Source: Frankia sp. AgB32 (GTDB lineage Bacteria > Actinomycetota > Actinomycetes > Frankiales > Frankiaceae). From it: a DNA stretch of 39,770 nt. How positions within the stretch are numbered: the first letter of the stretch is position 1; each line of letters begins with the position of its first letter. Below are positions 1-9,871 of the stretch, in pieces. Below the pieces are notes generated by a model. The model was not told where the DNA came from. It did no database searches and saw only the letters and a program-made list of their open reading frames with translations. Both the position numbers and the translations under genes were made by a program. The stretch lies in NCBI RefSeq assembly GCF_023243045.1, contig NZ_JALKFX010000032.1:1-39770 (forward strand), in the 5' to 3' direction.

Positions 1-1
1 G

Positions 2-700
<699 letters not shown>

Positions 701-707
701 CAGGCAT

Positions 708-737
708 CCGGCGGCCGACCCCGGGGTCGGTCGCCGG
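708..737. terminator. Bidirectional hairpin between convergent genes
   Basis: The 15-nt arms 708-722 and 723-737 are reverse complements with one mismatch and together form a GC-rich hairpin. It lies 7 nt after the pgl stop and 56 nt after (minus strand) the stop of the SHOCT gene, so it could end transcription from both sides. No U-tract is present, which is usual in high-GC actinomycetes. Confidence 0.6.
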
Positions 738-793
738 TGCGCCGTCCGTACGGGCCGGCGAGACACTGTTCGGCCCGTGCGCACGGCGACCAG

Positions 794-1183
794 TCAGGCG
801 AGGATCTTCGTCTTGCCGCGCTCGAACTCGGCGTCGGAGATGACGCCGCGGTCGTGCAGGTGGGCGAGCTTGCCGAGTTCGTCGGCCCCGCTGCCCGACC
901 CCGCGGCCTCCTGCAGGTAGGACCGCCAGGCCCGCTCATCACGTTCGGCCACCGCCTGGTTGCGATCGTGCATGCTCCCACCCCGGACGATCAGATAGGC
1001 GATCACCCCGACCCAGGGCAGGATGATGATGGCCGCGGTCCAACCCGCCTTCCCCCAGCCGGACAGGTCCTTGCTGCGGAACACGTCTGTGATCACCGCG
1101 AACAGCAACCACAGCCACAGCACAAAGGCGAAGAACCACAGCATGTAGAGAAAAACGCTCAGAAGCGGGAAGTCTGGATCCAT
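794..1183 (-). CDS. Small membrane protein with PLDc_N-like and SHOCT domains
   Basis: A 129-residue protein of unknown role. Two membrane segments are visible at about residues 8-31 and 46-66. The stretch from WLLFAVITDVF to LPWVGVIAYLIVRG matches the phospholipase D N-terminal-like membrane domain common in actinobacterial small proteins. Residues 100-129 (DELGKLAHLHDRGVISDAEF..KTKIL) form a SHOCT domain, a short C-terminal helix-turn motif. The start at 1183 is chosen because GGAGGT lies 5 nt before this ATG; an upstream in-frame start at 1282 would add an Arg-rich segment with no such support. It follows the kinase gene in the same direction but after a strong hairpin, so it is probably transcribed separately. 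SHOCT proteins often look like membrane-associated regulators or scaffolds, but nothing here fixes a function. Confidence 0.8.
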   Translation of the reverse strand: MDPDFPLLSVFLYMLWFFAFVLWLWLLFAVITDVFRSKDLSGWGKAGWTAAIIILPWVGVIAYLIVRGGSMHDRNQAVAERDERAWRSYLQEAAGSGSGADELGKLAHLHDRGVISDAEFERGKTKILA

Positions 1184-1336
1184 CGCGCACCTCCAGTTCG
1201 CGCGGCCGCGCGGTTCCGTGACCACCCGTCCCGAGCCGACCGCACGGCGGCCGGCGAACGCGCCCGGTTTCCGGCACGACACGCTGACGCGCCGCTCATA
1301 CCCGCCCTAGCAGCGCGGATGCTGCCAGCCCGGACC

Positions 1337-1357
1337 GCTCACCCGCCGCGGGTGAGC
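1337..1357 (-). terminator. Hairpin terminator after the kinase gene
   Basis: Perfect 9-bp arms (1337-1345 and 1349-1357) with a 3-nt loop lie 10 nt downstream of the kinase stop codon. Position and symmetry fit a factor-independent or RNA-stabilising terminator lacking a U-tract. Confidence 0.65.
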
Positions 1358-1367
1358 CAGCCGGAGC

Positions 1368-2957
1368 TCAGCCCGCGAGGCGCCGCAGGGTGCCGTGGCC
1401 GGCGGTGGACTGCGGCGACGCCGGATAGTCGAAGTCGAGGGTGCCGTCCTGGCGCAGCGCGAGGACGTCGACGCCGTTGGCGACGCAGGGCGGCGTCCCC
1501 GCGGTGAGCCGTTCCGTGAACTGCGCCGTGCCGCCCTGCGCGGAACGCAGCAGCAGATCGCTCGTGCAGCCGTCGTTCGGATTGCGCCCGCTGCCGACCG
1601 TCTCCCCCACGCGGCCGGCACGCAGCGTCAGCTCCAGGGGAAAGGACAGCGAACCCTGGGCGACGGTCCCCCACCACCGCCCGACCATGCCCGCCGGCAG
1701 GCTCGCGCCACCCGAACCCGGCACGACCCCGGCGCCGCCCGAGGAGGCGGTGGGCGCCGGCCCGGCCCGCCGCCCACCGCTCTCGCCCAGCTGACGTCCG
1801 ACGACCGCGACCGCGGCGACCACGACGGCAACCACCACGACGGCAACCACCGCGCCGAGCACGGTCACGGAACGCCGCGCCGACCGATCGCCAGGCATGA
1901 ACTCGGCGTCGCCGAACCCTGCGGCGTTGGCGTCCTCCGCGCGGACCTCGCCGACATCCACCGGCGGTCGGGCCGGTACGCGTGGGCGCGGAAAAGTGCC
2001 CGCGGGGGGCGGTACCTGCGGCGGCAACCGTGGGGCGGCGGAGACGCGCGGGCCGGCGGAGGCACGCGGGCGTTGCCCGGCCGGGGTGAGCGCCCAGCGC
2101 AGCAGCGCGGCCGCGCCGTCGGCGTTCAGGCGGGTCGCCGGGCTCTTCGCGAGCAGCCCGGCGATCACGGGGGCGAGCGGACCGGCCCTCGACATCGGCG
2201 GCGGCTCCTCGTGCACGACCGCGCCGATGGTCAGCGCCAGGCTGTCCCGGGTGAACGGCGAGGCGCCCTCGACCCCGAAATACAGCACGGCGCCGAGGGC
2301 GAACAGGTCCCCGGACAGCGTCGCGGCCCCGCCGAGCAACCGCTCGGGGGCCATGTAGGCGGGCGTCCCGCCCCGGCTGGCCAGCAGGTCGACCGCCGCG
2401 TGGACGAGTGGCGCCCCGCCGACACGCCGCTCGGGCAACGTCGGGTCGGACATGTGGGTCGCGATGCCGAAGTCGGTGAGCAGCACCCGGCCGTCGTGCG
2501 CCAGCAGGATGTTCGAGGGTTTCACGTCCCGGTGCAGCACACCGAGGCGCCGCCCGGCGGTCAGCGCGTCGAGGACGGCCAGACCGATCTCCCCGACCCG
2601 GGCCACGGGCAGCGGCCCTTCCCGCTCGACCGTCGCGGCCAGTGTGTCGGCGGGCACGTGGTCCATCACGATCCACGGCAGCCCGTCCTGCTCGACGGCG
2701 TCGTGCACCGTGACGACGTGCGGGTTGCCGCGCAGCCGGGCGGCGTTGCGGGCTTCCCGCATCGCCGCGTCGACCTGCCCGGCCCGCTCGTCACCGTCGA
2801 GGTCCGCCAGAAAACGGATCTCCTTGACAGCGACGTCGACCCGCAGCACCTCGTCGTACGCCCGCCAGACCGTGCCCATGCCGCCCGCGCCGAGCTGGGC
2901 GCGCAGCCGGTACCGCCCCGCGACCAGCCGGCCGGCACCGACGTCCTTCACGGTCAC
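1368..2957 (-). CDS. Transmembrane Ser/Thr protein kinase (PknB/Hanks type)
   Basis: A 529-residue receptor-like kinase. The cytoplasmic kinase domain spans about residues 16-290: glycine loop LGAGGMGTV (22-30), lysine 45 in VAVKEI, catalytic HRDVKPSN with Asp144, DFG at 162-164, and an unusually long activation segment before GTPAYMAPE (APE 203-205). All residues needed for activity are present. A Pro-rich linker leads to one membrane span at about 364-386. The extracytoplasmic tail (about 424-529) begins GRWWGTV and has two cysteines (464 and 491) likely to form a disulfide, resembling the small sensor domain found on other actinobacterial kinases. The GTG start gives MTVKDV; AGGATGG precedes it. 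It lies downstream of rbpA across a hairpin. Ligand and substrates cannot be told from sequence. Confidence 0.92.
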   Translation of the reverse strand: MTVKDVGAGRLVAGRYRLRAQLGAGGMGTVWRAYDEVLRVDVAVKEIRFLADLDGDERAGQVDAAMREARNAARLRGNPHVVTVHDAVEQDGLPWIVMDHVPADTLAATVEREGPLPVARVGEIGLAVLDALTAGRRLGVLHRDVKPSNILLAHDGRVLLTDFGIATHMSDPTLPERRVGGAPLVHAAVDLLASRGGTPAYMAPERLLGGAATLSGDLFALGAVLYFGVEGASPFTRDSLALTIGAVVHEEPPPMSRAGPLAPVIAGLLAKSPATRLNADGAAALLRWALTPAGQRPRASAGPRVSAAPRLPPQVPPPAGTFPRPRVPARPPVDVGEVRAEDANAAGFGDAEFMPGDRSARRSVTVLGAVVAVVVVAVVVAAVAVVGRQLGESGGRRAGPAPTASSGGAGVVPGSGGASLPAGMVGRWWGTVAQGSLSFPLELTLRAGRVGETVGSGRNPNDGCTSDLLLRSAQGGTAQFTERLTAGTPPCVANGVDVLALRQDGTLDFDYPASPQSTAGHGTLRRLAG

Positions 2958-2976
2958 GGCGCACCATCCTCGGGTC

Positions 2977-3006
2977 GGGCCGGCCAGGCCCAGGGGCGGC
3001 CGGCCC
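2977..3006 (-). terminator. Hairpin between rbpA and the kinase gene
   Basis: Perfect 9-bp arms 2977-2985 and 2998-3006 with a 12-nt loop lie 13 nt downstream of the rbpA stop. This probably separates rbpA transcription from the kinase gene, which starts 20 nt further on. Confidence 0.55.
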
Positions 3007-3019
3007 GGCCCAGCCCAGG

Positions 3020-3355
3020 CTAGGAGGCGCCCCGCAGCTTCGCGAGCGCTTCGGCGAGAATCGCCTCCCCGTCCTTCTCGTTGCGCCGCTCACGTACGTA
3101 CGCGAGATGCGTCTTGTACGGCTCGGTCCGCGGCGGGGCCGGGGTGTTCTCCCGGTCCTGGCCGGCGGGCAGGCCGCAGCTCGGACAGTCCCACGTGTCG
3201 GGGATCGACGCCTCGACGGCGAACGACGGTCTGGTCTCGTGCGCGTTGGCGCACCAGAAGGAGACGCGCTGCCTGGGCGCGGTCTCGCCCCGCTCCGCCT
3301 CTCCCATCGGGCCAGCCCCGACCCGGCTCCCCCGAATGGCGTTGCCACCTGCCAC
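3020..3355 (-). CDS. rbpA: RNA polymerase-binding protein RbpA
   Basis: RbpA binds RNA polymerase and the principal sigma factor and helps open promoters in actinobacteria. The protein has the whole family pattern: a basic N-terminal arm GNAIRGSRVGAG, the core APRQRVSFWC, a zinc-ribbon-like set Cys35, His39, Cys57 and Cys60 (DCPSCGLPAGQDREN), then PRTEPYKTHLAYVRERR, the sigma-interacting helix. I chose the GTG at 3355 (111 residues) because AAGGAG lies about 10 nt upstream and the family begins near here; a GTG at 3400 would add 15 residues but overlaps that ribosome binding site. About 245 nt upstream is noncoding and should hold its promoter. A TACACT hexamer is visible near 3516-3521, but no convincing -35 accompanies it. 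I did not find the sigma-R type promoter known for Streptomyces rbpA. Confidence 0.94.
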   Translation of the reverse strand: MAGGNAIRGSRVGAGPMGEAERGETAPRQRVSFWCANAHETRPSFAVEASIPDTWDCPSCGLPAGQDRENTPAPPRTEPYKTHLAYVRERRNEKDGEAILAEALAKLRGAS

Positions 3356-3558
3356 GGTCCGCGTGCTCCTTCGTCTCGTCCCATTGGTGTCCCCGGACAC
3401 CTGCCCGGAGGTCGGGTGCCGTGGGGACCACTGCGTGGACCACCGGTCGGCTCCGCAAGCATGACCTTCCCGGCACTACCCCCCGGTTGTCCCTCCGGGT
3501 ACGTCCTGGAGGGAGTGTAGGCCGCGAGGGCCCAACGTGGATGCACCGACCACCCCGA

Positions 3559-3578
3559 CCCGGCCATGCGCAGCCGGG
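3559..3578 (-). terminator. Weak hairpin after the solute-binding protein gene
   Basis: Arms CCCGGC (3559-3564) and GCCGGG (3573-3578) with an 8-nt loop lie 22 nt downstream of the solute-binding protein stop. The stem is only 6 bp. The region 3356-3600 otherwise shows no gene. Confidence 0.35.
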
Positions 3579-3600
3579 ACGAACGGGGACAGCTCGCCGC

Positions 3601-5406
3601 TCACCCGGATCCCAGCGCCACGGCGGTCGGATCCGCCGTCCCGATCGAGGGGACGACGGTGAAGGTGGTGACGGCGCCGCTGTGGAACGTCGGGGTGTGG
3701 GTGACGGCCAGCGGGATGACGGCGGCGCTGCCGATGACGGTCTGTTCCACGTCGCTCCAGTCGTCGGCCGCGGTGGCGTCGCTCGCGTCCCGTAGGGCCG
3801 TGTCGAGCTGGCGCAGGGCCACCGGATCCCGGTAGCCGCCGTCGGCGGGCCGTGGACCGGTCCACTCGTCGTCCAGCAGCGGCTGGAACACCGTGCGCCC
3901 GGCGTCGCCGTACCAGGCCGGGGTGATCCACGTGAGCGCCAGGTCCCAGAACTGGCCGGCGGGGGCGACGGCCGCGGCGGCGAGGCGCTCGCCGGTGCGG
4001 ATCCGGACGTCGAGGCGGATCCCGGCGCGGGCGAACGCGGTGCGCAGCGCCTCGGCGACGGCGGCGTCGGTGGCGCTGTCGGAGGCCAGCAGGGACAGCG
4101 CCGTCACGGGTCCGCCCGGGGTCTGGGCGAGCGCCTGCCGGCACCGGTCCGGGTCACCGGCCTCACCGAGGCTCGGGAACGGGTCCACCGCCCGGTAGCC
4201 GGTCATCGGCGACTGCAGCAGGCTGCCGGTCGCGGTCGCGAAGTCCGGGCCACCGAGGGCCTCGGCGAGGCTGCGGCGGTCGACGCAGTAGGGCAGCGCC
4301 TGGCGGATCGTCGACTCGCGCAGCGCGGCGGCGGAGGGCCCGTTCAGGCCGACCGTGAGCGCCAGCGTCGACCCCACCGGGTCGACGGTGAGCCGCGGGT
4401 CCTTGGCCTTCTCCAGCTCCTCCGCCCGGGTCGTGGGCAGCACGCCGTCGAGTGACATGTCCGCGTCGCCGCGTTCCAGTTCCTGCTGCATCTCCTCGGA
4501 CGACAGCCCGTCCGTGATCGTGATGTGGTCCGGCAGCGCGCGGCGGATACCGTCGGACGAGGCGCTCCACGACGGGTTGCGGGCGAGGCGGAAGCCGGGC
4601 GCGTCGTCCGGCGACACGGTGAACCGGTAGGGACCCGCGGACACCAGGTTGCGCAGGTACGCGGCCGAGTCGGGCGGGTAGGCGAGCGCCTCCAGCGGCA
4701 CCGGCGCGGCGGCCGGCAGCGCCAGGACGTCCACGAAGTCGTTGACCGGGGCGATCAGGTGGAACGCGACGGTGTCGTCCCCGACGATCTCGACGCCCTC
4801 GATGGTGTTGCTCTCGATGAAGGCTGCGGCGTCGGCGACCGGGGTGTCCGACAGTTCGTCACAGAACCTGCCGAAGCCGACGATCGTCGCGGCGAAGTAG
4901 CCGCGCAGCGGCGACGGGGTCGGCGGGGTGCACAGCCGCTTGATGCCGCGGGCGACGTCGTTGGCGGTGATCCGGCGTTGGTTCGGGGTGTCCCAGCGGG
5001 CCGCCGAGCGCAGCCGCACGGTGTAGACCAGCCCGTTCTCGGTGACGACCGGAGCGCCTACGGCCAGGTCCGGCCGGGGCACGGTCGAGTTCTGCGGGCT
5101 GGGGTCGGTCGGGTAGCTGTAGAGCTGCCGGGTGACGAGCCGGGCCACGGCCTGCTCACCGGGCTGGTCGGCCCAGCCCGGGTCGCCACTGGGCATCTGC
5201 CCGGTGACGATGCGCAGGGTGCCGCCGGGCTTGGCGACGGGAGCGGTGGTGGTCGCGGCGACCGGGGTGGGGCTGGCGGCGAAGGTGGCGCCGCCGGATC
5301 CGCCGCTGCAGGCCGCGGCCACGACGGCGAGGGCGGCGAACAGGGCCGCGAGTCGGAACGCAGCCCGGCCCTGGGCGAGGCACCGGCGCGCGCGCGGTCG
5401 GCTCAA
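3601..5406 (-). CDS. ABC transporter solute-binding lipoprotein, family 5
   Basis: A lipoprotein of about 601 residues of the extracellular solute-binding family 5 (peptide/nickel/opine type). The N-terminus has basic residues, a hydrophobic stretch (AFRLAALFAALAVVAA) and a lipobox-like AAAC with the lipidated cysteine near residue 33, followed by a Gly/Ser/Thr linker. The binding fold starts at GGTLRIVTG and shows the family blocks DLAVGAPVVTENGLVYTVRLR and ITANDVARGIKRL. No permease or ATPase gene is nearby, so it is an orphan receptor here. The start is uncertain: TTG at 5406 overlaps the secG stop (TTGA), implying translational coupling, while an upstream TTG at 5448 would overlap secG by 46 nt. 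The ligand cannot be deduced. Confidence 0.85.
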   Translation of the reverse strand: MSRPRARRCLAQGRAAFRLAALFAALAVVAAACSGGSGGATFAASPTPVAATTTAPVAKPGGTLRIVTGQMPSGDPGWADQPGEQAVARLVTRQLYSYPTDPSPQNSTVPRPDLAVGAPVVTENGLVYTVRLRSAARWDTPNQRRITANDVARGIKRLCTPPTPSPLRGYFAATIVGFGRFCDELSDTPVADAAAFIESNTIEGVEIVGDDTVAFHLIAPVNDFVDVLALPAAAPVPLEALAYPPDSAAYLRNLVSAGPYRFTVSPDDAPGFRLARNPSWSASSDGIRRALPDHITITDGLSSEEMQQELERGDADMSLDGVLPTTRAEELEKAKDPRLTVDPVGSTLALTVGLNGPSAAALRESTIRQALPYCVDRRSLAEALGGPDFATATGSLLQSPMTGYRAVDPFPSLGEAGDPDRCRQALAQTPGGPVTALSLLASDSATDAAVAEALRTAFARAGIRLDVRIRTGERLAAAAVAPAGQFWDLALTWITPAWYGDAGRTVFQPLLDDEWTGPRPADGGYRDPVALRQLDTALRDASDATAADDWSDVEQTVIGSAAVIPLAVTHTPTFHSGAVTTFTVVPSIGTADPTAVALGSG

Positions 5407-5633
5407 TTCTTCAGCAGCAGACCGAGGCCGATGATGCAGATGAACCAAATGCTGCCGACGAGGACCGTCAGGCGGTCGAGGTTCTTCTCCACCACCGAGG
5501 ATCCACCGAGCGAGGAGGACACCCCTCCGCCGAACAGGGTGGACAGACCGCCGCCCTTCGCTCGGTGCAACAGCACGAGCAGAATCATCAGAACGCTCGC
5601 GATTATCAGCGCGATCGACAGACCGACCGTCAT
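5403..5633 (-). CDS. secG: Protein translocase subunit SecG
   Basis: SecG is the small accessory subunit of the SecYEG translocon in the cytoplasmic membrane. The 76-residue product has two membrane helices (about 2-22 and 55-74) joined by the conserved cytoplasmic loop HRAKGGGLSTLFGGG. I chose ATG 5633 because GGGAG precedes it at suitable distance and the first helix follows at once; an upstream start at 5690 adds a charged segment. In actinobacteria secG commonly follows tpiA, as here, but 435 nt with a hairpin separate the two. Its stop codon overlaps the probable TTG start of the downstream lipoprotein gene. Confidence 0.93.
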   Translation of the reverse strand: MTVGLSIALIIASVLMILLVLLHRAKGGGLSTLFGGGVSSSLGGSSVVEKNLDRLTVLVGSIWFICIIGLGLLLKN

Positions 5634-6068
5634 TCGGACCAGCTCCCGCTCCAGGGGAGACGGCATGCCACCGTCACCCGGTCGATCCACCTGCCAGGGC
5701 GTCCGTCCGCACCCACGCGGCGGCCACCGACACTCAGGGGATCAAGAAACCACTTCTTTCGCCATACCCCGTCATACTCGGGCACTTCTTGCCTATGACG
5801 GAGGTAGGACTCCAGGCCAGGTATCGAAAGTACCGCACCCCGGTGGGCGAACCACGGTGCCGGCCCGCCGCAACCGAAGATCCACACGGGAAGTTTTGCC
5901 CCGATGGGGTTACCGACCGGGGCCGTTGGGGGTGCCTTCGCGGAGGGGCCGGCGGCGGACATGCCGAGGGCCCGGCCGCATACTCGACCGGGCCCTGGGC
6001 CACCGCAGCTCTCCGACGACGGCCCGCCGGCCGGGGGGATCCCCGCCCGAGGTCGGGCGCCGCGCGGC
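5634..6068. other. Noncoding gap between tpiA and secG
   Basis: I see no credible gene in these 435 bp; open frames here have no recognisable domain. The segment is less GC-rich around 5740-5900 (stretches such as AAGAAACCACTTCTT), which suits a promoter and leader for secG on the minus strand, but I cannot point to a clear -35/-10 pair. A hairpin downstream of tpiA is listed separately. Confidence 0.6.
5967..5996 (-). terminator. Hairpin terminator after tpiA
   Basis: Perfect 9-bp arms AGGGCCCGG (5967-5975) and CCGGGCCCT (5988-5996) with a 12-nt loop lie 72 nt downstream of the tpiA stop. It probably ends the gap-pgk-tpiA transcript before secG. Confidence 0.6.
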
Positions 6069-6920
6069 TCAGGCCGCCGGGCCGCTGCGCACGATGCCGA
6101 CGAACTCCTCGGCCACCAGGCTCGCTCCACCGACGAGACCACCGTCGATGTCAGGCATGGTGAACAGCTCGCCGGCATTGGCCGCCTTCACCGAACCGCC
6201 ATAGAGCACCCGGATGCCGGCGGCGATCTCGGCGCCGTACAGCTCGGTGAGCTTGCCCCGCACGGCGGCGCACATGTCCTGGGCGTCCTGGGCCGACGCG
6301 GTACGGCCGGTGCCGATCGCCCACACCGGCTCGTAGGCGATGACGATCGTGGCGGCCCGCTCGGCGGTGATGCCCGCGAGCGAGCCGGCGAGCTGGCCCA
6401 GCACGTGCTCGACGTGGGTGCCCGCGACCCGGATCTCCTCGACCTCGCCGACGCACAGGATCGGCGTGAGGCCGGCGGCGTAGGCCGCCCGCGCCTTCGC
6501 GGCGACCACCGCGTCGTCCTCGTGGTGGTCGGCGCGGCGCTCCGAGTGGCCGACGACGACGTAGGTGCAGCCGAGCTTCGCGAGCATCCCGCCGCTGATG
6601 TCACCGGTGTGGGCGCCGGAGGAGTGCGGGGAGAGGTCCTGCCCGCCGTAGGCGAGGGCGAGCTTGTCGCCGTCGATGAGCGTCTGCACGCTGCGCAGGT
6701 CGGTGAACGGCGGCACGACGACGACCTCGACGGTCTCGAGCTCGGCGGGCTTGAGGTCGAAGGCGATCTTCTGCACCAGTGCGATCGCCTCGAGGTGGTT
6801 GAGGTTCATCTTCCAGTTGCCGGCGACCAGCGTGCGGCGCCCGCCCTTGCCCGCCTTGTTCGTGCCCGCTTTGTCGGTGCCCACGGTGTTGCCCTTTCGT
6901 CCGCGTCCCAGCGGTGCCAT
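6069..6920 (-). CDS. tpiA: Triosephosphate isomerase
   Basis: Interconverts dihydroxyacetone phosphate and glyceraldehyde 3-phosphate (cytoplasmic glycolysis/gluconeogenesis). Family signatures are intact: GNWKMN with Asn35 and Lys37, GHSERR with catalytic His125, [11 protein letters not shown] with catalytic Glu197, and the phosphate-binding RVLYGGSVK and GLVGGASL. With the ATG at 6920 the protein has 283 residues, about 25-30 more than usual because of a Lys/Gly-rich N-terminal arm; the ATG lies 13 nt after the pgk stop with GAGGAC upstream. An internal GTG at 6884, preceded by AAAGGG, gives a length nearer the family norm and is a real alternative. Co-transcribed with pgk and probably gap. 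Confidence 0.95.
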   Translation of the reverse strand: MAPLGRGRKGNTVGTDKAGTNKAGKGGRRTLVAGNWKMNLNHLEAIALVQKIAFDLKPAELETVEVVVVPPFTDLRSVQTLIDGDKLALAYGGQDLSPHSSGAHTGDISGGMLAKLGCTYVVVGHSERRADHHEDDAVVAAKARAAYAAGLTPILCVGEVEEIRVAGTHVEHVLGQLAGSLAGITAERAATIVIAYEPVWAIGTGRTASAQDAQDMCAAVRGKLTELYGAEIAAGIRVLYGGSVKAANAGELFTMPDIDGGLVGGASLVAEEFVGIVRSGPAA

Positions 6921-6933
6921 GTCGGTGCCGTCC

Positions 6934-8136
6934 TCAGACGTCGAGCGCCGCGAGGCCGGGTAGAGCCTTGCCCTCGAGGTACTCCAGGCTCGCCCCACCG
7001 CCGGTGGAGATGTGGCTGAAGCCGCTGTCCGGCAGGCCGAGGGTCCGCACGGCCGCGGCGGAGTCGCCGCCGCCGACGACGGAGAAGCCCTGCCCGGCGG
7101 CGATCGCCTCGGCGACCCCGCGGGTGCCGGCGGCGAACGGTGCCATCTCGAACACGCCCATCGGCCCGTTCCAGAACACCGTGGCGGCGTCGGCCAGCCG
7201 GCTCGCGAACAACGCGGTGGACTGCGGGCCGATGTCCAGGCCCAGCCAGCCCTCGTCGATGGCATCGACGGCGACGGTGGCGGTGGCGGCGTCGGCCGCG
7301 AACCGGTCGGCGACGACGACGTCGGTCGGCAGCACGATCCGGTCGCCGCCCTCGGCGAGCAGCTCCTTGCAGGTGTCGATCATCTCGGACTCGAGCAGCG
7401 ACGCGCCCACCCCGTGGCCGAGCGCGGCCAGGAAGGTGAAGCACATGCCGCCGCCGACGAGCAGCGCGTCGACCTTGGGCAGCAGGGAGCGGATGACGCC
7501 GAGCTTGTCGGAGACCTTCGAGCCGCCGAGCACGACCGCGTACGGGCGCTCCGATGCCTCGCTGAGGCGGCGCAGCACCTCCAGCTCGGTGAGCACCAGC
7601 CGGCCGGCGGCGTGCGGCAGCCGCTTGGGCACGTCGACGACGCTGGCGTGCGCCCGGTGGACCGCGCCGAAGGCGTCCCCTACGTAGAACTCGGCGAGCG
7701 CGGCCAGCGCGTCGGCGAACGCCGCCCGCTCGACGGCGTCCTTGCTGGTCTCCCCCGGCGAGAAACGCAGGTTCTCCAGCAGCGCCACCTCGCCGTCGGC
7801 GAGGCCGCCGACGATCTCGCGGGCGCGCTCCCCGGCGATGTCCCCGCCCCCGTCACCGGCGAAGACGACCGGGCGGCCCAGCAGCTCCCCGAGCCGCGCC
7901 GCGACCGGGCCCAGCGAGTACTTCGGGTCGGGCTCGCCCTTGGGACGGCCCAGGTGGGAGGTCACGATCACCCGGGCGCCGCGGTCGAGCAGCGCGGCGA
8001 TCGTCGGGACGCTGGCGCGGACCCGGCCGTCGTCGGTGATGCGCGGGGTGTCGCCCGACCGGTCCAGCGGCACGTTGAGGTCACTGCGGACCAGGACACG
8101 GTGCCCGGCGACCTGCAGGTCGTCGATCGTCCTCAC
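6934..8136 (-). CDS. pgk: Phosphoglycerate kinase
   Basis: Transfers phosphate from 1,3-bisphosphoglycerate to ADP. The 400-residue protein has the N-terminal substrate site [12 protein letters not shown], the basic-patch motif [10 protein letters not shown], the hinge region [12 protein letters not shown] and the C-terminal nucleotide-binding motifs [10 protein letters not shown] and [11 protein letters not shown], all intact and of normal length. The GTG start at 8136 is supported by CTGGAG 9 nt upstream. It lies between gap and tpiA on the minus strand, only 13 nt from tpiA. The roughly 190 nt to gap are dominated by G/C homopolymers, so the true intergenic sequence there is uncertain. Confidence 0.96.
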   Translation of the reverse strand: MRTIDDLQVAGHRVLVRSDLNVPLDRSGDTPRITDDGRVRASVPTIAALLDRGARVIVTSHLGRPKGEPDPKYSLGPVAARLGELLGRPVVFAGDGGGDIAGERAREIVGGLADGEVALLENLRFSPGETSKDAVERAAFADALAALAEFYVGDAFGAVHRAHASVVDVPKRLPHAAGRLVLTELEVLRRLSEASERPYAVVLGGSKVSDKLGVIRSLLPKVDALLVGGGMCFTFLAALGHGVGASLLESEMIDTCKELLAEGGDRIVLPTDVVVADRFAADAATATVAVDAIDEGWLGLDIGPQSTALFASRLADAATVFWNGPMGVFEMAPFAAGTRGVAEAIAAGQGFSVVGGGDSAAAVRTLGLPDSGFSHISTGGGASLEYLEGKALPGLAALDV

Positions 8137-8329
8137 TCTTCGTAACTCCAGGGTTCGGGGCCGGCATGGGGAGGAGGGGCGCGGTGGGGACCCACGGCGG
8201 GGCGGGCCCCCCGCGGCCGCCCCCCGCGGGGCCCCCCCGCCGGGGGGGGGGGGGGGCGGGGGGGGCCCCCCCGGCGGGCCGGCCCCGGGTCCGCCGCGCG
8301 TGGCGGCACCCGGGGCCGGGGGATGGCCG
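8137..8329. other. gap-pgk intergenic region with G/C homopolymers
   Basis: The 193 bp between gap and pgk contain a 15-G run (8242-8256), an 8-G run, a 7-C run and many shorter ones between about 8196 and 8280. Complementary G and C blocks could fold into a strong stem, which may have broken the base calling. No gene is visible. Only the pgk ribosome binding site (about 8146-8151) can be supported. Confidence 0.6.
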
Positions 8330-9349
<1,020 letters not shown>

Positions 9350-9377
9350 CTACCGTCGTGTGTGACGTCGAATCGTT

Positions 9378-9408
9378 GGGTCATGACGCCGATCGGGTCA
9401 TGACGCCG
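9378..9408. promoter_or_regulatory. Tandem GTCATGAC palindromes in the gap leader
   Basis: The 14-mer GGGTCATGACGCCG occurs twice, at 9378-9391 and 9395-9408, a 17-bp period. Each copy contains the 8-bp palindrome GTCATGAC. Related TGACG boxes are at 9363-9367 and 9432-9436. The array lies 41-71 nt before the gap start codon and downstream of the likely -10, a position where a bound protein could block elongation. The binding protein is unknown. Confidence 0.5.
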
Positions 9409-9449
9409 TCCGGGTGGTGGCCCGAACGCTATGACGTTGTCGAGGGAGG

Positions 9450-9455
9450 AGCCTA
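9450..9455 (-). promoter_or_regulatory. Candidate gap promoter -10 box (TAGGCT)
   Basis: On the minus strand TAGGCT, a frequent actinobacterial -10 hexamer that also precedes uvrC and the thioesterase gene here, lies 112 nt upstream of the gap start. No good -35 is seen 16-18 nt upstream. If real, transcription starts near 9443 and the leader carries the tandem palindromes. Confidence 0.4.
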
Positions 9456-9683
9456 ACGAGTTCGCACTTCATCGGCGGTAATCCGAAGCGTGCGGTGTTG
9501 GTCTCCTCACAACATGCCACCCGCCTGCCGGGCGGACTGCCTCATTCCGACCACGACGACCCGCCGCGGCCGGAGGTTCCCCCACTGCGCCCGCCCGTGC
9601 TCCGGGCCAGGTACGACCCGGTCAGGACGGGGGCACCGTCCGGCGGAACGCCCATGCGGGCGACCGCACGGCCTTGTCCGAAC

Positions 9684-9701
9684 ATCGCCCGCACGGGCGA
9701 T
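9684..9701. terminator. 18-bp palindrome downstream of whiA
   Basis: ATCGCCCG (9684-9691) and CGGGCGAT (9694-9701) are perfect reverse complements separated by CA. It lies 170 nt after the whiA stop on the minus strand. It could be a terminator stem or a dimeric operator; the sequence alone does not decide. Confidence 0.35.
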
Positions 9702-9871
9702 CCCGATGGTGCCACCGGTGATTATTCCATGCGGCCAGGAACCGTTGATCAGGCCCCGGCCGGCCACGGCGCGCTCGGTCGCCCGCCATCACCCACCGGC
9801 GCCGGATCGGCAATTCCGGCCATGTAGGTAGTGAAATGCCCAAAATTGTCCAAGCGACCTATTATCCGGGT

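Noticed and set aside
9490-9843. Small open frames between whiA and gap
   Set aside because: Several overlapping frames on both strands with no domains and no well-placed ribosome binding sites; more likely chance.
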